Source of the DNA: Ardenticatenaceae bacterium
GTDB taxonomy: Bacteria > Chloroflexota > Anaerolineae > Promineifilales > Promineifilaceae
DNA length: 64,000 nt
Direction of reading: 5' to 3'
Assembly: GCA_020634435.1 (NCBI GenBank)
Contig: JACKBS010000005.1
Span: forward strand, 930,001-994,000
The notes under the pieces were generated by a model. It had not been told where the DNA came from. It searched no databases and saw only the letters and a program-made list of their open reading frames with translations. The translations under genes and the position numbers were made by a program. The stretch's first letter is position 1. Each line of letters starts with the position of its first letter. Positions 25,221 to 33,568 of this stretch are shown here, one piece after another.

Positions 25221-25775
25221 TTAATTGTTACCTCGCATAGAAACGGCCGTTGGTTGGCTTACCAACTGTTGGTAAACACCATTCCAGACAAAAACAATCC
25301 CGGCCAAAACCAACAACCAGCCTAAAATAGCTGGCTGCTGGGTAATTAACTCACCCAACCCCTTAAACAAAGCGCCAGCCACCACACCAATCAAGCGTAC
25401 GGCTTCGGTCAGCATTCGCTGTACGCCTGCCACAAAGGACGGCTCACTGAGCAGGGGCACAACCGTGTTGGCAGCCCACACGACCACTAAAATCGGCAAG
25501 ATACCGCTTAGCAGCAGCAGCACATAAATCACGCTAATTGCCCACAGTCGCGCCTGCCGATTTGGCAGCCGGGCCACGGTGCGCTGGGTGAAATCTGCTG
25601 CTGGGCTAAGCATAGGCGTTTGCCGAAACAGCGTGTCGATGGCCAAAATGGCGTGCCACTCCTGGCGGCATTCAGGACACGCGCGCAGGTGAGATTCCAG
25701 CTCGGCATGTTGCTCCGCTGCAAGCTCACCATCGAGCGCGTCCATCATCAACAAGTGATATCTTTCATGTTCCAT
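25221..25775 (-). CDS. zinc-finger anti-sigma factor, membrane-anchored
   Basis: A 184-aa protein with an N-terminal putative zinc-finger (zf-HC2) anti-sigma domain: 'HLRACPEC' gives the H-x3-C-x2-C motif, after 'DGELAAEQHAELESH'. Two hydrophobic segments follow (about 85-107 and 150-170). Such proteins hold the ECF factor at the membrane until a signal arrives. The start at 25775 is chosen because GGAG lies just upstream; an in-frame TTG would add seven residues. Encoded directly after the sigma gene, as usual for this pair. Confidence 0.85.
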   Translation of the reverse strand: MEHERYHLLMMDALDGELAAEQHAELESHLRACPECRQEWHAILAIDTLFRQTPMLSPAADFTQRTVARLPNRQARLWAISVIYVLLLLSGILPILVVVWAANTVVPLLSEPSFVAGVQRMLTEAVRLIGVVAGALFKGLGELITQQPAILGWLLVLAGIVFVWNGVYQQLVSQPTAVSMRGNN

Positions 25776-25865
25776 AATTGACTCCATTGTTTCCAATTTT
25801 GTGTATGCGAGCTTGTTTGCCGCACCGCCAGCCGAAACAACCTGCTGGCGTTATTCAATCTCATG

Positions 25866-26450
25866 TTAAGAGAGGCTCATCCCATCAGCTTCGGGAAATA
25901 GCCCGGCCGCAACACTAATTTCGGCCAGCTGTTTGCGAGCCCGAAAAAGGCGCGACTTAATGGCGCTGACGGTGGTGTCCATCATTTCAGCAATTTCTTC
26001 ATAAGAAAGCTCGTGCCAGTAACGCAGCACAACCGCTTCTCGGTATTCTGGGGCCAGCTCGGCTAGTAAAGATTGCACCATTTCCTGCTGCTCGTTTTGT
26101 ACCAACTGCGGTTCTGGTGCAGCCGACTTTTCCGACATTAACGACGGATGCGGCGGTAGCGGTTCATCAATAGAAAGCAAAATGGCGCGCCGCTTCCGGA
26201 TCAGGTCAATGCAATAGTTGGAGGTGATGGAGAGCAGCCAGGTGCTAAATTTGTGGTTTGGATTGTAGCTGTCCAACCGTGTGTAGGCGCGGATAAACGC
26301 TTCTTGGGCTGCTTCTTCAGCCTCTCCAGAATTATTCAGCATACGATAGGCCAAGTTGTACACAGGACCTTGATATGCTTCTATGATTTTGCCAAAGGCA
26401 ACCTTATCGCCCCGCCGAGCCTGGTCGAGCCAGACTTGCTCTTCGTCCAC
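25866..26450 (-). CDS. ECF-type RNA polymerase sigma factor
   Basis: A 195-aa sigma factor with region 2 ('GPVYNLAYRMLNNSGEAEEA', 'HKFSTWLLSITSNYCID') and region 4 ('LRYWHELSYEEIAEMMDTT', 'AIKSRLFRARKQL'). The linker between them is long and Pro-rich. The frame is open to 26579, but GTG 26448-26450 has a perfect AGGAG six bases upstream and gives the usual ECF length, so I prefer it; the upstream part would also overlap the divergent thrS promoter. First gene of the sigma / anti-sigma / bactofilin-like operon. Confidence 0.88.
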   Translation of the reverse strand: MDEEQVWLDQARRGDKVAFGKIIEAYQGPVYNLAYRMLNNSGEAEEAAQEAFIRAYTRLDSYNPNHKFSTWLLSITSNYCIDLIRKRRAILLSIDEPLPPHPSLMSEKSAAPEPQLVQNEQQEMVQSLLAELAPEYREAVVLRYWHELSYEEIAEMMDTTVSAIKSRLFRARKQLAEISVAAGLFPEADGMSLS

Positions 26451-26572
26451 TTTTTTCTCCTGCCGCGCATGGCGCGTGTCACTACGCAGTATAGCAGGAA
26501 AAGTTTCGTTTGCTCTAGCGTGTCCGCTAGCTTGCCCGGCGGCAAATAGGTCGTTACTTTTTATCGTCATGC

Positions 26573-26600
26573 TTGACAATGCTGAACCCTCTTTTATAAT
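26573..26600 (+). promoter_or_regulatory. promoter of the thrS T-box transcript
   Basis: Consensus TTGACA (26573-26578) and TATAAT (26595-26600) with 16-base spacing. Transcription would start near 26607. Confidence 0.85.
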
Positions 26601-26606
26601 CGAAAG

Positions 26607-26990
26607 TGCTACAATTCAATAGGCAATACGTCGATTGGGACGAGTAGTTGCACAATTTGTGCTAGAGAGTGATGGTTAAATAGTTTTTAATGTCTATTTA
26701 GCTGAAAACCATCATCACAAAGCGGCAGCGAAAACCCCCCAAGAGTGATTTTCTGAACGGTCGGGCAAACTTTATTGTTTGCCTATTTAGGGGCAGACCC
26801 TTCGGTCTGCCCCCCATATTCTTACTAAGGAAATCCGGCTGGCCCCGTTAACGGCCGTTACGAGGGTAATCCGTAATCAGTTATCTGTAGTCGGTAAAAC
26901 CACCGATTACTGTTCACCAATTACCGGTTACCAAATTTGGGTGGAACCGCGACGCCATCGCCCCAAACAGGGTGGTGGCGTTTTTTATTT
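26607..26990 (+). promoter_or_regulatory. T-box riboswitch controlling thrS
   Basis: A long leader with T-box hallmarks: stem I motifs (AGAGAGTGATGGTT at about 26664-26677 facing CTGAAAACCATCA), the T-box/antiterminator sequence GGGTGGAACCGCG (26939-26951), and a terminator stem ACGCCATCGCCC / GGGTGGTGGCGT ending in TTTTTT (26952-26986). Uncharged tRNA binding would favour the antiterminator and allow thrS expression. ACC (26734-26736), a Thr codon in an A/C-rich unpaired-looking stretch, is a candidate specifier. A hairpin GGGGCAGACC / GGTCTGCCCC (26790-26813) may be stem III. A repeat element (26865-26932) and one ACGGCCGT copy are lodged before the antiterminator. Confidence 0.85.
26865..26932. 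repeat. GGTAATCGG-family repeat inside the T-box leader, copy 2
   Basis: Alternating blocks GGTAATCCGTAATCAG, GTCGGTAA, ACCGATTACTG and AATTACCGGTTACC sit between the presumed stem III and the antiterminator, where T-box leaders usually have only a short linker. Confidence 0.75.
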
Positions 26991-27064
26991 GGGAAGAGTG
27001 GAGACTGGGGATTAGAAATTGGTTCAAATCTCTAGCCTAAAAATATTTGGAGGATTTTAGAACG

Positions 27065-28894
27065 ATGTCACAAGAAAACGGCGTCCCGTACGTCGAATCA
27101 GATTTATACAAAATTCGGCACTCGGCCGCTCATGTGTTGGCTGAGGCCGTACTTTCGTTTTACCCGGAGGCAAAGTTGGCTATCGGCCCTCCCATTGAGG
27201 ACGGCTTTTACTACGATTTTGACTTGGGCAAAGACGAAAAGGGCAAACCCAAGACCTTCTCGCCGGAAGATATTGAACGAATTGAAGAGAAGCTGAAGGA
27301 ACTACTCAAGCAAAACGCCAAATTTGAGCGCTCCTCAATGACCATTGCCGAAGCCAAGCAGTTTTTTGCTGGCCAACCGTACAAGCTGGAGCTAATTGAT
27401 GAGCTGGCCGCAGGCAAGGTTGATGAAAACGGCGAACCGCTGAGTGAGCCAGTCAGCGAAGTGGGTATTTACACGCAGCGCGATTTTGTGGACCTTTGTC
27501 GTGGACCGCACGTGGGTTTTACCAAGCAGATCAAAGCAAACGCGGTGAAGTTGCTGCGTACCGGTGGTGCTTACTGGCGTGGTGATGAAAAACGGCCGCA
27601 ATTGCAGCGCATCTATGGCACGGCCTGGGAAAACCGGGTTGAGCTGGAAGAATATTTGAAGCTGCTCGAAGAAGCCAAAGCACGCGATCATCGGCGGTTG
27701 GGCAAGCAGTTAGGGCTGTTCCACATTTCCCAGCTGGTTGGCTCTGGCTTGCCATTGTGGCTGCCCAAAGGTGCCGTGCTGCGTGAGAACCTGGAAGGCT
27801 TCTTGCGCCAGGCCCAGTTGGAGCGCGGCTATCTGCCGGTGATCACGCCGCACATTGGCAAGCTGGATTTGTACATCACCAGCGGTCATTATCCTTACTA
27901 CAAAGACAGCCAATACACGCCTATCGACGTGGACGATGAGAAGTTCATGCTCAAGCCGATGAACTGCCCGCACCACATCGAGATTTACAAGAGCGAGCCG
28001 CGTAGCTATCGTGATTTGCCTTTGCGGTTGGCAGAGTTTGGCACGGTGTACCGCTACGAACAGAGCGGCGAGCTGAACGGCCTGACGCGCGTGCGCGGCT
28101 TTACGGTGGACGATTCCCATCTGTTTGTAACGCCGGATCAGTTGGAAGAAGAGTTCATCGGTGTGGTGGATTTGATCCAGTATGTGTTTAATACGATGGG
28201 CTTTCATGATTTCCGGGCGCGGCTGGGCACGAACGATCCGAACAGCGACAAATATGCCGGTGCGCCCGAGATGTGGCAGCGCGGCATTGCGGCCATCAAG
28301 CAAGCGGCCGACAAAGTGGGCATGCGCTACACGGTGGAAGAAGGCGAAGCGGCCTTTTATGGCCCCAAGCTGGACTTCATTTTCCGCGATGTGCTGAAGC
28401 GGGAATGGCAGCTGGGCACGGTGCAGGTGGACTTTTTGCTGCCGGAGCGCTTTGATCTGGAGTACACCGGCGAAGATGGCCAGAAGCACCGCCCGGTGAT
28501 GATTCATCGTGCGCCATTTGGCAGCATGGAGCGTTTTGTGGGTATTTTGATTGAGCATTTCAACGGCGCATTCCCGCTGTGGCTGGCGCCGGTGCAGGCC
28601 GTGATGGTGCCGATTACGGACCGTCATATTCCGTATGCCAACAAGGTGGCGGCGGAACTACGGGCTTCCGGTATGCGCGTTGCGGTAGATGCCAGCGGCA
28701 ACCGAATGAACGCCAAAATTCGGGATGCCCAGCTGCAAAAGGTGCCATACATGCTCGTTGTTGGCGACAAGGAAGAAGAATACAACGCCGTTGCCGTACG
28801 CACGCGCGAAAATGAGAATCGTGGCGCGATTTCTGTAGCTGACTTCAAAGCGCAGGCAACTACCCTCATCACTACCAAGTCGATGGAGTTATGA
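27065..28894 (+). CDS. thrS: threonyl-tRNA synthetase, paralogue 1 (T-box controlled)
   Basis: A 609-aa class II synthetase that charges tRNA-Thr. It lacks the N-terminal TGS domain of E. coli ThrRS and begins at the editing domain: His19/His23 ('HSAAH') and Cys145/His149 ('CRGPH') are the editing-site ligands. The catalytic domain has zinc ligand Cys301 ('MNCPHH'), motif 2 'YRYEQSGELNGLTRVRGF', and a C-terminal anticodon-binding domain ('QAVMVPITDRHIPYA'). ATG 27065 with GGAGG 11 bases upstream; the TTG at 27047 is in frame but unlikely. It lies behind a T-box leader and is followed by its own terminator and a second thrS. Confidence 0.95.
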   Translation: MSQENGVPYVESDLYKIRHSAAHVLAEAVLSFYPEAKLAIGPPIEDGFYYDFDLGKDEKGKPKTFSPEDIERIEEKLKELLKQNAKFERSSMTIAEAKQFFAGQPYKLELIDELAAGKVDENGEPLSEPVSEVGIYTQRDFVDLCRGPHVGFTKQIKANAVKLLRTGGAYWRGDEKRPQLQRIYGTAWENRVELEEYLKLLEEAKARDHRRLGKQLGLFHISQLVGSGLPLWLPKGAVLRENLEGFLRQAQLERGYLPVITPHIGKLDLYITSGHYPYYKDSQYTPIDVDDEKFMLKPMNCPHHIEIYKSEPRSYRDLPLRLAEFGTVYRYEQSGELNGLTRVRGFTVDDSHLFVTPDQLEEEFIGVVDLIQYVFNTMGFHDFRARLGTNDPNSDKYAGAPEMWQRGIAAIKQAADKVGMRYTVEEGEAAFYGPKLDFIFRDVLKREWQLGTVQVDFLLPERFDLEYTGEDGQKHRPVMIHRAPFGSMERFVGILIEHFNGAFPLWLAPVQAVMVPITDRHIPYANKVAAELRASGMRVAVDASGNRMNAKIRDAQLQKVPYMLVVGDKEEEYNAVAVRTRENENRGAISVADFKAQATTLITTKSMEL

Positions 28895-28938
28895 GCAGCC
28901 GTTACCAGTAAGCAGTGTTCGGTAATCAGTTAACAGTG

Positions 28939-28968
28939 AGGCCGCTCGAAAGAGCGGTCTTTTTTTGT
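28939..28968 (+). terminator. terminator between the two thrS genes
   Basis: Stem AGGCCGCTC / GAGCGGTCT with GAAA loop and a run of seven T. A half element of the GGTAATCGG repeat family precedes it (28900-28938). Confidence 0.88.
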
Positions 28969-28981
28969 TTTAGTGGATAGT

Positions 28982-29014
28982 GGTTGGTGGCTAGTACAAA
29001 ACTAGCCACTAACC
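28982..29014. repeat. inverted repeat GGTTGGTGGCTAGT upstream of thrS paralogue 2
   Basis: Arms GGTTGGTGGCTAGT (28982-28995) and ACTAGCCACTAACC (29001-29014), one wobble pair. No T-box consensus is present before this second gene. Confidence 0.7.
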
Positions 29015-29039
29015 ACCAGCCGCTATCGGAGAAAATCTT

Positions 29040-30836
29040 ATGTTTGAACAGGAAAATTACGAACAATCCCACTTGTACAAGCTGCGGCATACGGCCGCTC
29101 ACGTTTTGGCGCAGGCGGTGCTGGAACTGTACCCGCAGGCGAAGCTGGGCATCGGCCCACCGATTGCCGACGGGTTTTATTATGATTTTGATTTGGGGGT
29201 GGATGAGGGAAACGGCCGTTCCCAATCCTTTCACCCCGATGACTTGCCCAAGTTGGAAAAGCGGATGCGCCAAATTATTGCAGGCAGCTACTCGCTCAAC
29301 TACCGGCAGGTATCGGAAGCTGAAGCCCGCCAGCAGTTTGCTGACCAGCCATACAAGCTGGAGCTAATTGATGATCTAGCCGCAAGAGATGAGCCGATTA
29401 GCATTTACCAGCACGACAGCTTTGTTGATCTGTGCCGGGGGCCGCATGTGGTACACACGGGCAAAATTCTTGCCGATGGACTGAGGCTGATGAGTATTGC
29501 TGGGGCTTATTGGCGTGGGGATGAAAAACGGCCGCAGCTACAACGCATTTACGGCACGGCCTGGCCTAGCAAAAAAGAGCTCCAAGAACATCTGGCTATG
29601 CTCGAAGAAGCGCGAAAGCGGGATCACCGGCAGCTGGGGCGTGAGCTGGAAATCTTCATTTTGGATGAAGATATAGGCCCTGGCCTGCCGCTGTGGCTGC
29701 CCAATGGGAACATTTTGCGCGAGGAGGTAGAAAAGTTGGCCCATGAGATGGAAGATAAAGTTAGCTACCAGCGAGTTTCCACGCCGCATATTGCCAAGGA
29801 TTCGCTTTATCTGCAAAGTGGCCATCTGCCTTACTACGAAGAAGATATGTACCCGCCCATGGAGCGAGAAGGCAACCGTTATTACCTCAAGCCGATGAAC
29901 TGCCCCTTCCACCACAAAATCTACGCCAGCAAGCCGCGCAGCTACCGTGACCTGCCACTGCGCCTGAGCGAATATGGTATGGTCTACCGTTATGAACAGA
30001 GCGGCACGCTGATGGGCCTGCTGCGCGTGCGCGGCCTCCAGCAAAACGACGCCCACATTTACTGCGCTGAAAGCCAACTCGAAGCCGAATTTATGGGCGT
30101 CGTCGATTTGTATCGCAGCTATTTCGAGCTGTTTGGCATTGAAAAATACGTTATGCGCCTGAGCAAGCACAGCCCGGAGAAGCTGGGGGTGAAGTACGTG
30201 GACAACGGTCCGATGTGGCTGAAGGCGGAGCACATCATCCGTGACGTGATGCTAAAGAACAATGTGCCCTTTGTGGAAGCTGAAGACGAAGCCGCCTTTT
30301 ACGGCCCCAAAATTGACGTGCAGATTTGGAGCGCCATCGGGCGGGAATTCTCGCTGGCGACGAACCAGCTGGACTTTGGTGTGCCGCCCCGTTTTGGCCT
30401 TACGTTTACGAACCAGCATGGCGAACTGGAAACGCCATGGTGTATTCATCGCGCGCCGTTGGGCGCCCACGAACGGTTCATCGGCTTTTTAATTGAGCAT
30501 TATGCGGGCAACTTCCCGCTGTGGTTGGCACCAGAGCAGGTACGAGTCATCCCCATCACGGATGAACAAAACGGGTATGCCCAACAGGTAGCCGCCCAGC
30601 TAAAGGCCAGCGGGGTGCGGGTTCAAGCTGTGCTGGATGGCGACCGGATGCAAGCCAAAATCCGCGCCGCGCAGCAGATGCGGGTGCCGTACATGCTGGT
30701 TGTGGGCGAGCGGGAAGCGGCGGCGGGCACGGTGTCGCTGCGCAAGCGGGGTGGCTCGCGGCAAAATGGGCTGTCTCTGGCTGAATTTGACTCACTCATT
30801 CGGGAGAAAATTGCCTCCCGCGCTGCCAATTTGTAG
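29040..30836 (+). CDS. thrS: threonyl-tRNA synthetase, paralogue 2
   Basis: A 598-aa ThrRS, also without TGS domain and with an apparently intact editing site (His17/His21 in 'HTAAH'; Cys132/His136 in 'CRGPH'), zinc Cys in 'MNCPFHH', motif 2 'YRYEQSGTLMGLLRVRG' and an anticodon-binding domain ('QVRVIPITDEQNGYA'). It differs clearly from paralogue 1 along its whole length, so this is an old duplication or acquisition rather than a recent tandem copy. Residues 58-60 (Asn-Gly-Arg) come from an ACGGCCGT copy absent at the matching place in paralogue 1. It ends one base before the stop of the convergent molybdenum hydroxylase gene. Confidence 0.93.
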   Translation: MFEQENYEQSHLYKLRHTAAHVLAQAVLELYPQAKLGIGPPIADGFYYDFDLGVDEGNGRSQSFHPDDLPKLEKRMRQIIAGSYSLNYRQVSEAEARQQFADQPYKLELIDDLAARDEPISIYQHDSFVDLCRGPHVVHTGKILADGLRLMSIAGAYWRGDEKRPQLQRIYGTAWPSKKELQEHLAMLEEARKRDHRQLGRELEIFILDEDIGPGLPLWLPNGNILREEVEKLAHEMEDKVSYQRVSTPHIAKDSLYLQSGHLPYYEEDMYPPMEREGNRYYLKPMNCPFHHKIYASKPRSYRDLPLRLSEYGMVYRYEQSGTLMGLLRVRGLQQNDAHIYCAESQLEAEFMGVVDLYRSYFELFGIEKYVMRLSKHSPEKLGVKYVDNGPMWLKAEHIIRDVMLKNNVPFVEAEDEAAFYGPKIDVQIWSAIGREFSLATNQLDFGVPPRFGLTFTNQHGELETPWCIHRAPLGAHERFIGFLIEHYAGNFPLWLAPEQVRVIPITDEQNGYAQQVAAQLKASGVRVQAVLDGDRMQAKIRAAQQMRVPYMLVVGEREAAAGTVSLRKRGGSRQNGLSLAEFDSLIREKIASRAANL

Positions 30837-30837
30837 C

Positions 30838-33501
30838 TTATGGCAAGGTTGGGGGCAGCTTGAGCGGCAGCTGGCGCAGGCGGATGCCCGTGGCGGCAAA
30901 GATGGCGTTGGCGATGGCAGCGGGTGTTGGGTTTTGTGACGCTTCGCCCGCGCCCAGAAACGGCGCATTGGGTCGATTGATGATCACGGTTTCGATGCGT
31001 GGCACGCTGGGGAAGCGCAAAACCGGATAGCTGTCCCAATCCTGGCTAAGGATGCCGGTTTCGTTGAAGATGACGGCTTCGGCCAGGGTCCAGCTGGCGG
31101 CCTGGATAAAACCACCTTCGAGCTGGTTACTCAGACCATCGGGGTTGACCACCTGCCCGGCGTCGGCAGCGATAACAGCACGGTCAAGATGGATTTCTCT
31201 GCTGGCGGGATCAACGTGGAGATCGACGACAACGGCCGTATAACACTGCCCATTTTTGTACTGGGCAAACGCAAATCCTTGACCATGATGGTTGTTAGAC
31301 GGCCGTTTCCCACCCTGCCAGTTCGCCTTTTTTGCTGCTGCTTCAATCACCGCCCTGGCCCGCTCGTCCTCTAGCTGGCTCAGTCGAAACTGTACCGGGT
31401 CGATGCCTGCGGCCGCCGCCAATTCATCCATGAACGATTCGATGGCAAAAACATTGGCATATGCCCCCAGGCTGCGCATGGACGAGGTACGCAGGGGCGA
31501 ATTTGGCACAAAATGGCTGACGATGCGCCGCTGGGGAAAGTTATAGAGCGGATCGGCATTGCGGTAACCGCCAAAGTGGGTGCCCAGCAGGTTACGTGGC
31601 TGATGGGGTGCGTACGGCCGTTCCAAATGCCACGCCGCCACAAAGCCCGATTCCCCTTCGGCTCCGGGGCGGGGCCGGTTGGTGTGGGGATAGCTCCAGA
31701 CGTCGTGATGCCAGTCGAAGATACGGCCGTTCTCATCCAGGCTGGCTTGCAGCTTCATGGCCATGGCCGGGCCGTAGGGTTCCCAGCCGTGCTCGTCCTC
31801 GCGGGTCCATTTGAGCAAAACGGGGCGACCGGGGATGGCGCGGGCCAACAATGTAGCGTCCAACGCGGCGTCTTCCGCGCCGTTGTGGCCGTAACAGCCT
31901 GCATTCTCGCTGTGAATGACCTGCACCGCTTCGGGTGTCATTTGCCAGAATTGGGCCAGCGTTTTTTGCAACGTAAAAACCCCTTGAGAGTGGCTCCAAA
32001 CAGTGAGTTTGCCATCGTCAAAGTGGGCGACGGCTGCTGATGGTCCCAGCGAACCGTGCATGTGATACGGCCGTAAATAAGTCGCCTGCAACGTTTGGGC
32101 GGCATCTGCTGGGGTTTGAATGGGAGGAATGGGGCCAGCAACGACCGTTCCATCAATCACCTGGTTGGATTCAGTGGGCTGGCCGAGTAAATGCTCAAAG
32201 ATAGTTTCTGAAGTGGGCAGAGTGGTCTCGTTGTGCCAGACGGCCGCTGCGCGCAGCGCGGCTTGGGCACGGATGGCCTGATCTTCCTGCTCGGCGACCA
32301 CACCGACAAAGCTGCCGTCGCGCACCACTGCCAGCACGCCTGGTATTTGCCGAACGGCCGTATCATCCAAAGCAACCAATCGCGCCGCATAAGCCGGGGG
32401 GCGCACGATACGGCCATGAACCATGCCCGGCAGCGCCAAATCTTGCACGTAGCTGGGCTGCCCGGTCACCTTGGCCTGCAAATCCAGCCGCTGGGCCGCC
32501 TGCCCAATGAGTTGGTAGGTGGCCCAGCTTTTGGGCGCAATGGTGCCGGTCACGGAGCGCCCAAAACGCTGCCCACCCATGAGCTGCCAGTATGTTACCT
32601 GCCGCCCGGTGTTCGGGTCAGTGATGGTGCCATCGTGAATTTGTAGTTGGTCGCGCGATTGCGCTTCCAACTCTTCAAATGCCAGGGCAAGCAGGTGATG
32701 GCGTGCTTCGGCGGCGGCGATGCGCAGGGCCATGCCGCTGGTTTGGATGGACATGCTTCCCGCCGTCGTGCCCTCGTCTGGCGTTTGGCGCGTGTCGCCG
32801 CTGACCACCGTGATGCGCTCCAGGGCAACATCCAGTTCTTCGGCGGCAATTTGGGCAACGGCCGTACGAATCCCCTGCCCCAACTCCACCTTGCCGCTAA
32901 AAATTGTGATGGTTTCCTGAGGATCGATGCGAATCCAGGCGTCTAGCTCTGGGGCTTGTTGCAAGGAATGGGGCAGTGTTCCTTTGTTAGCTATGGGCAA
33001 ATCGTTCGCTTCGATCACCTCATAAATTGGCCAGTCAGCAGGCTGTCCAATGCGCAGCTTAATGGCCCGGCGTACGCGCTCGTAGACGCCGCAGCGGCAA
33101 ATGTTATCGTGCAGCGCCTCGCGGATTTCCTCATCGCTGGGATGGCGCACCCGGTTTAACAACCCTTGCGCCGCAATGATCATTCCGGCAGCGCAATAGC
33201 CGCACTGGATGGCTTGCTCCTCGATAAATGCTTCCTGCAAGGGATGCAGGGCATCAGCCGTCCCCAATCCTTCTATAGTCACGATGGGAAGACCGGCCAC
33301 CTGCTTGATGGGAATCTGGCAGGATGCTGTGGCCACGCCGTCAATCAGCACCTTGCACGCGCCGCACTGTTCCAGGCCGCAGCCAAACTTGGGGCCTTTT
33401 AGCCCCAAATCGTTGCGCAAGACGGTGAGCAGGGGTGTCTCAGGATCGGCCGTTACGGCAAAAGTTTTGTTGTTTACCAGGAGGGAGATTGTTTGTGCCA
33501 T
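30838..33501 (-). CDS. fused molybdenum hydroxylase (2Fe-2S plus molybdopterin domains, IorAB/aldehyde-oxidase type)
   Basis: An 887-aa enzyme of the xanthine dehydrogenase family. Residues 1-75 are a plant-type [2Fe-2S] domain (Cys41, 46, 49, 61), residues 76-155 the helical [2Fe-2S] domain (Cys100, 103, 135, 137), and residues 165-887 the molybdopterin-cytosine-dinucleotide domain ('GKVELGQGIRTAVAQI', 'GGYRNADP', and C-terminal catalytic Glu in 'LGAGEAS'). No FAD domain is present. In isoquinoline-1-oxidoreductase-like enzymes the iron-sulfur and Mo parts are usually separate genes. There is no twin-arginine signal, so it is cytosolic. The substrate is unknown and no Mo-cofactor insertion gene is nearby. 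Confidence 0.87.
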   Translation of the reverse strand: MAQTISLLVNNKTFAVTADPETPLLTVLRNDLGLKGPKFGCGLEQCGACKVLIDGVATASCQIPIKQVAGLPIVTIEGLGTADALHPLQEAFIEEQAIQCGYCAAGMIIAAQGLLNRVRHPSDEEIREALHDNICRCGVYERVRRAIKLRIGQPADWPIYEVIEANDLPIANKGTLPHSLQQAPELDAWIRIDPQETITIFSGKVELGQGIRTAVAQIAAEELDVALERITVVSGDTRQTPDEGTTAGSMSIQTSGMALRIAAAEARHHLLALAFEELEAQSRDQLQIHDGTITDPNTGRQVTYWQLMGGQRFGRSVTGTIAPKSWATYQLIGQAAQRLDLQAKVTGQPSYVQDLALPGMVHGRIVRPPAYAARLVALDDTAVRQIPGVLAVVRDGSFVGVVAEQEDQAIRAQAALRAAAVWHNETTLPTSETIFEHLLGQPTESNQVIDGTVVAGPIPPIQTPADAAQTLQATYLRPYHMHGSLGPSAAVAHFDDGKLTVWSHSQGVFTLQKTLAQFWQMTPEAVQVIHSENAGCYGHNGAEDAALDATLLARAIPGRPVLLKWTREDEHGWEPYGPAMAMKLQASLDENGRIFDWHHDVWSYPHTNRPRPGAEGESGFVAAWHLERPYAPHQPRNLLGTHFGGYRNADPLYNFPQRRIVSHFVPNSPLRTSSMRSLGAYANVFAIESFMDELAAAAGIDPVQFRLSQLEDERARAVIEAAAKKANWQGGKRPSNNHHGQGFAFAQYKNGQCYTAVVVDLHVDPASREIHLDRAVIAADAGQVVNPDGLSNQLEGGFIQAASWTLAEAVIFNETGILSQDWDSYPVLRFPSVPRIETVIINRPNAPFLGAGEASQNPTPAAIANAIFAATGIRLRQLPLKLPPTLP

Positions 33502-33568
33502 GCGGCCATTTTACCACAGCCTGGGTGGGGCAATCTCAAAAAATCTCTGTGTACTCTGTGGCAAAACG

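Noticed and set aside
27710..28627. Long open frame (305 codons) antisense to thrS
   Set aside because: It is the complement-frame shadow of a strongly conserved synthetase gene, with no domain or ribosome site of its own.
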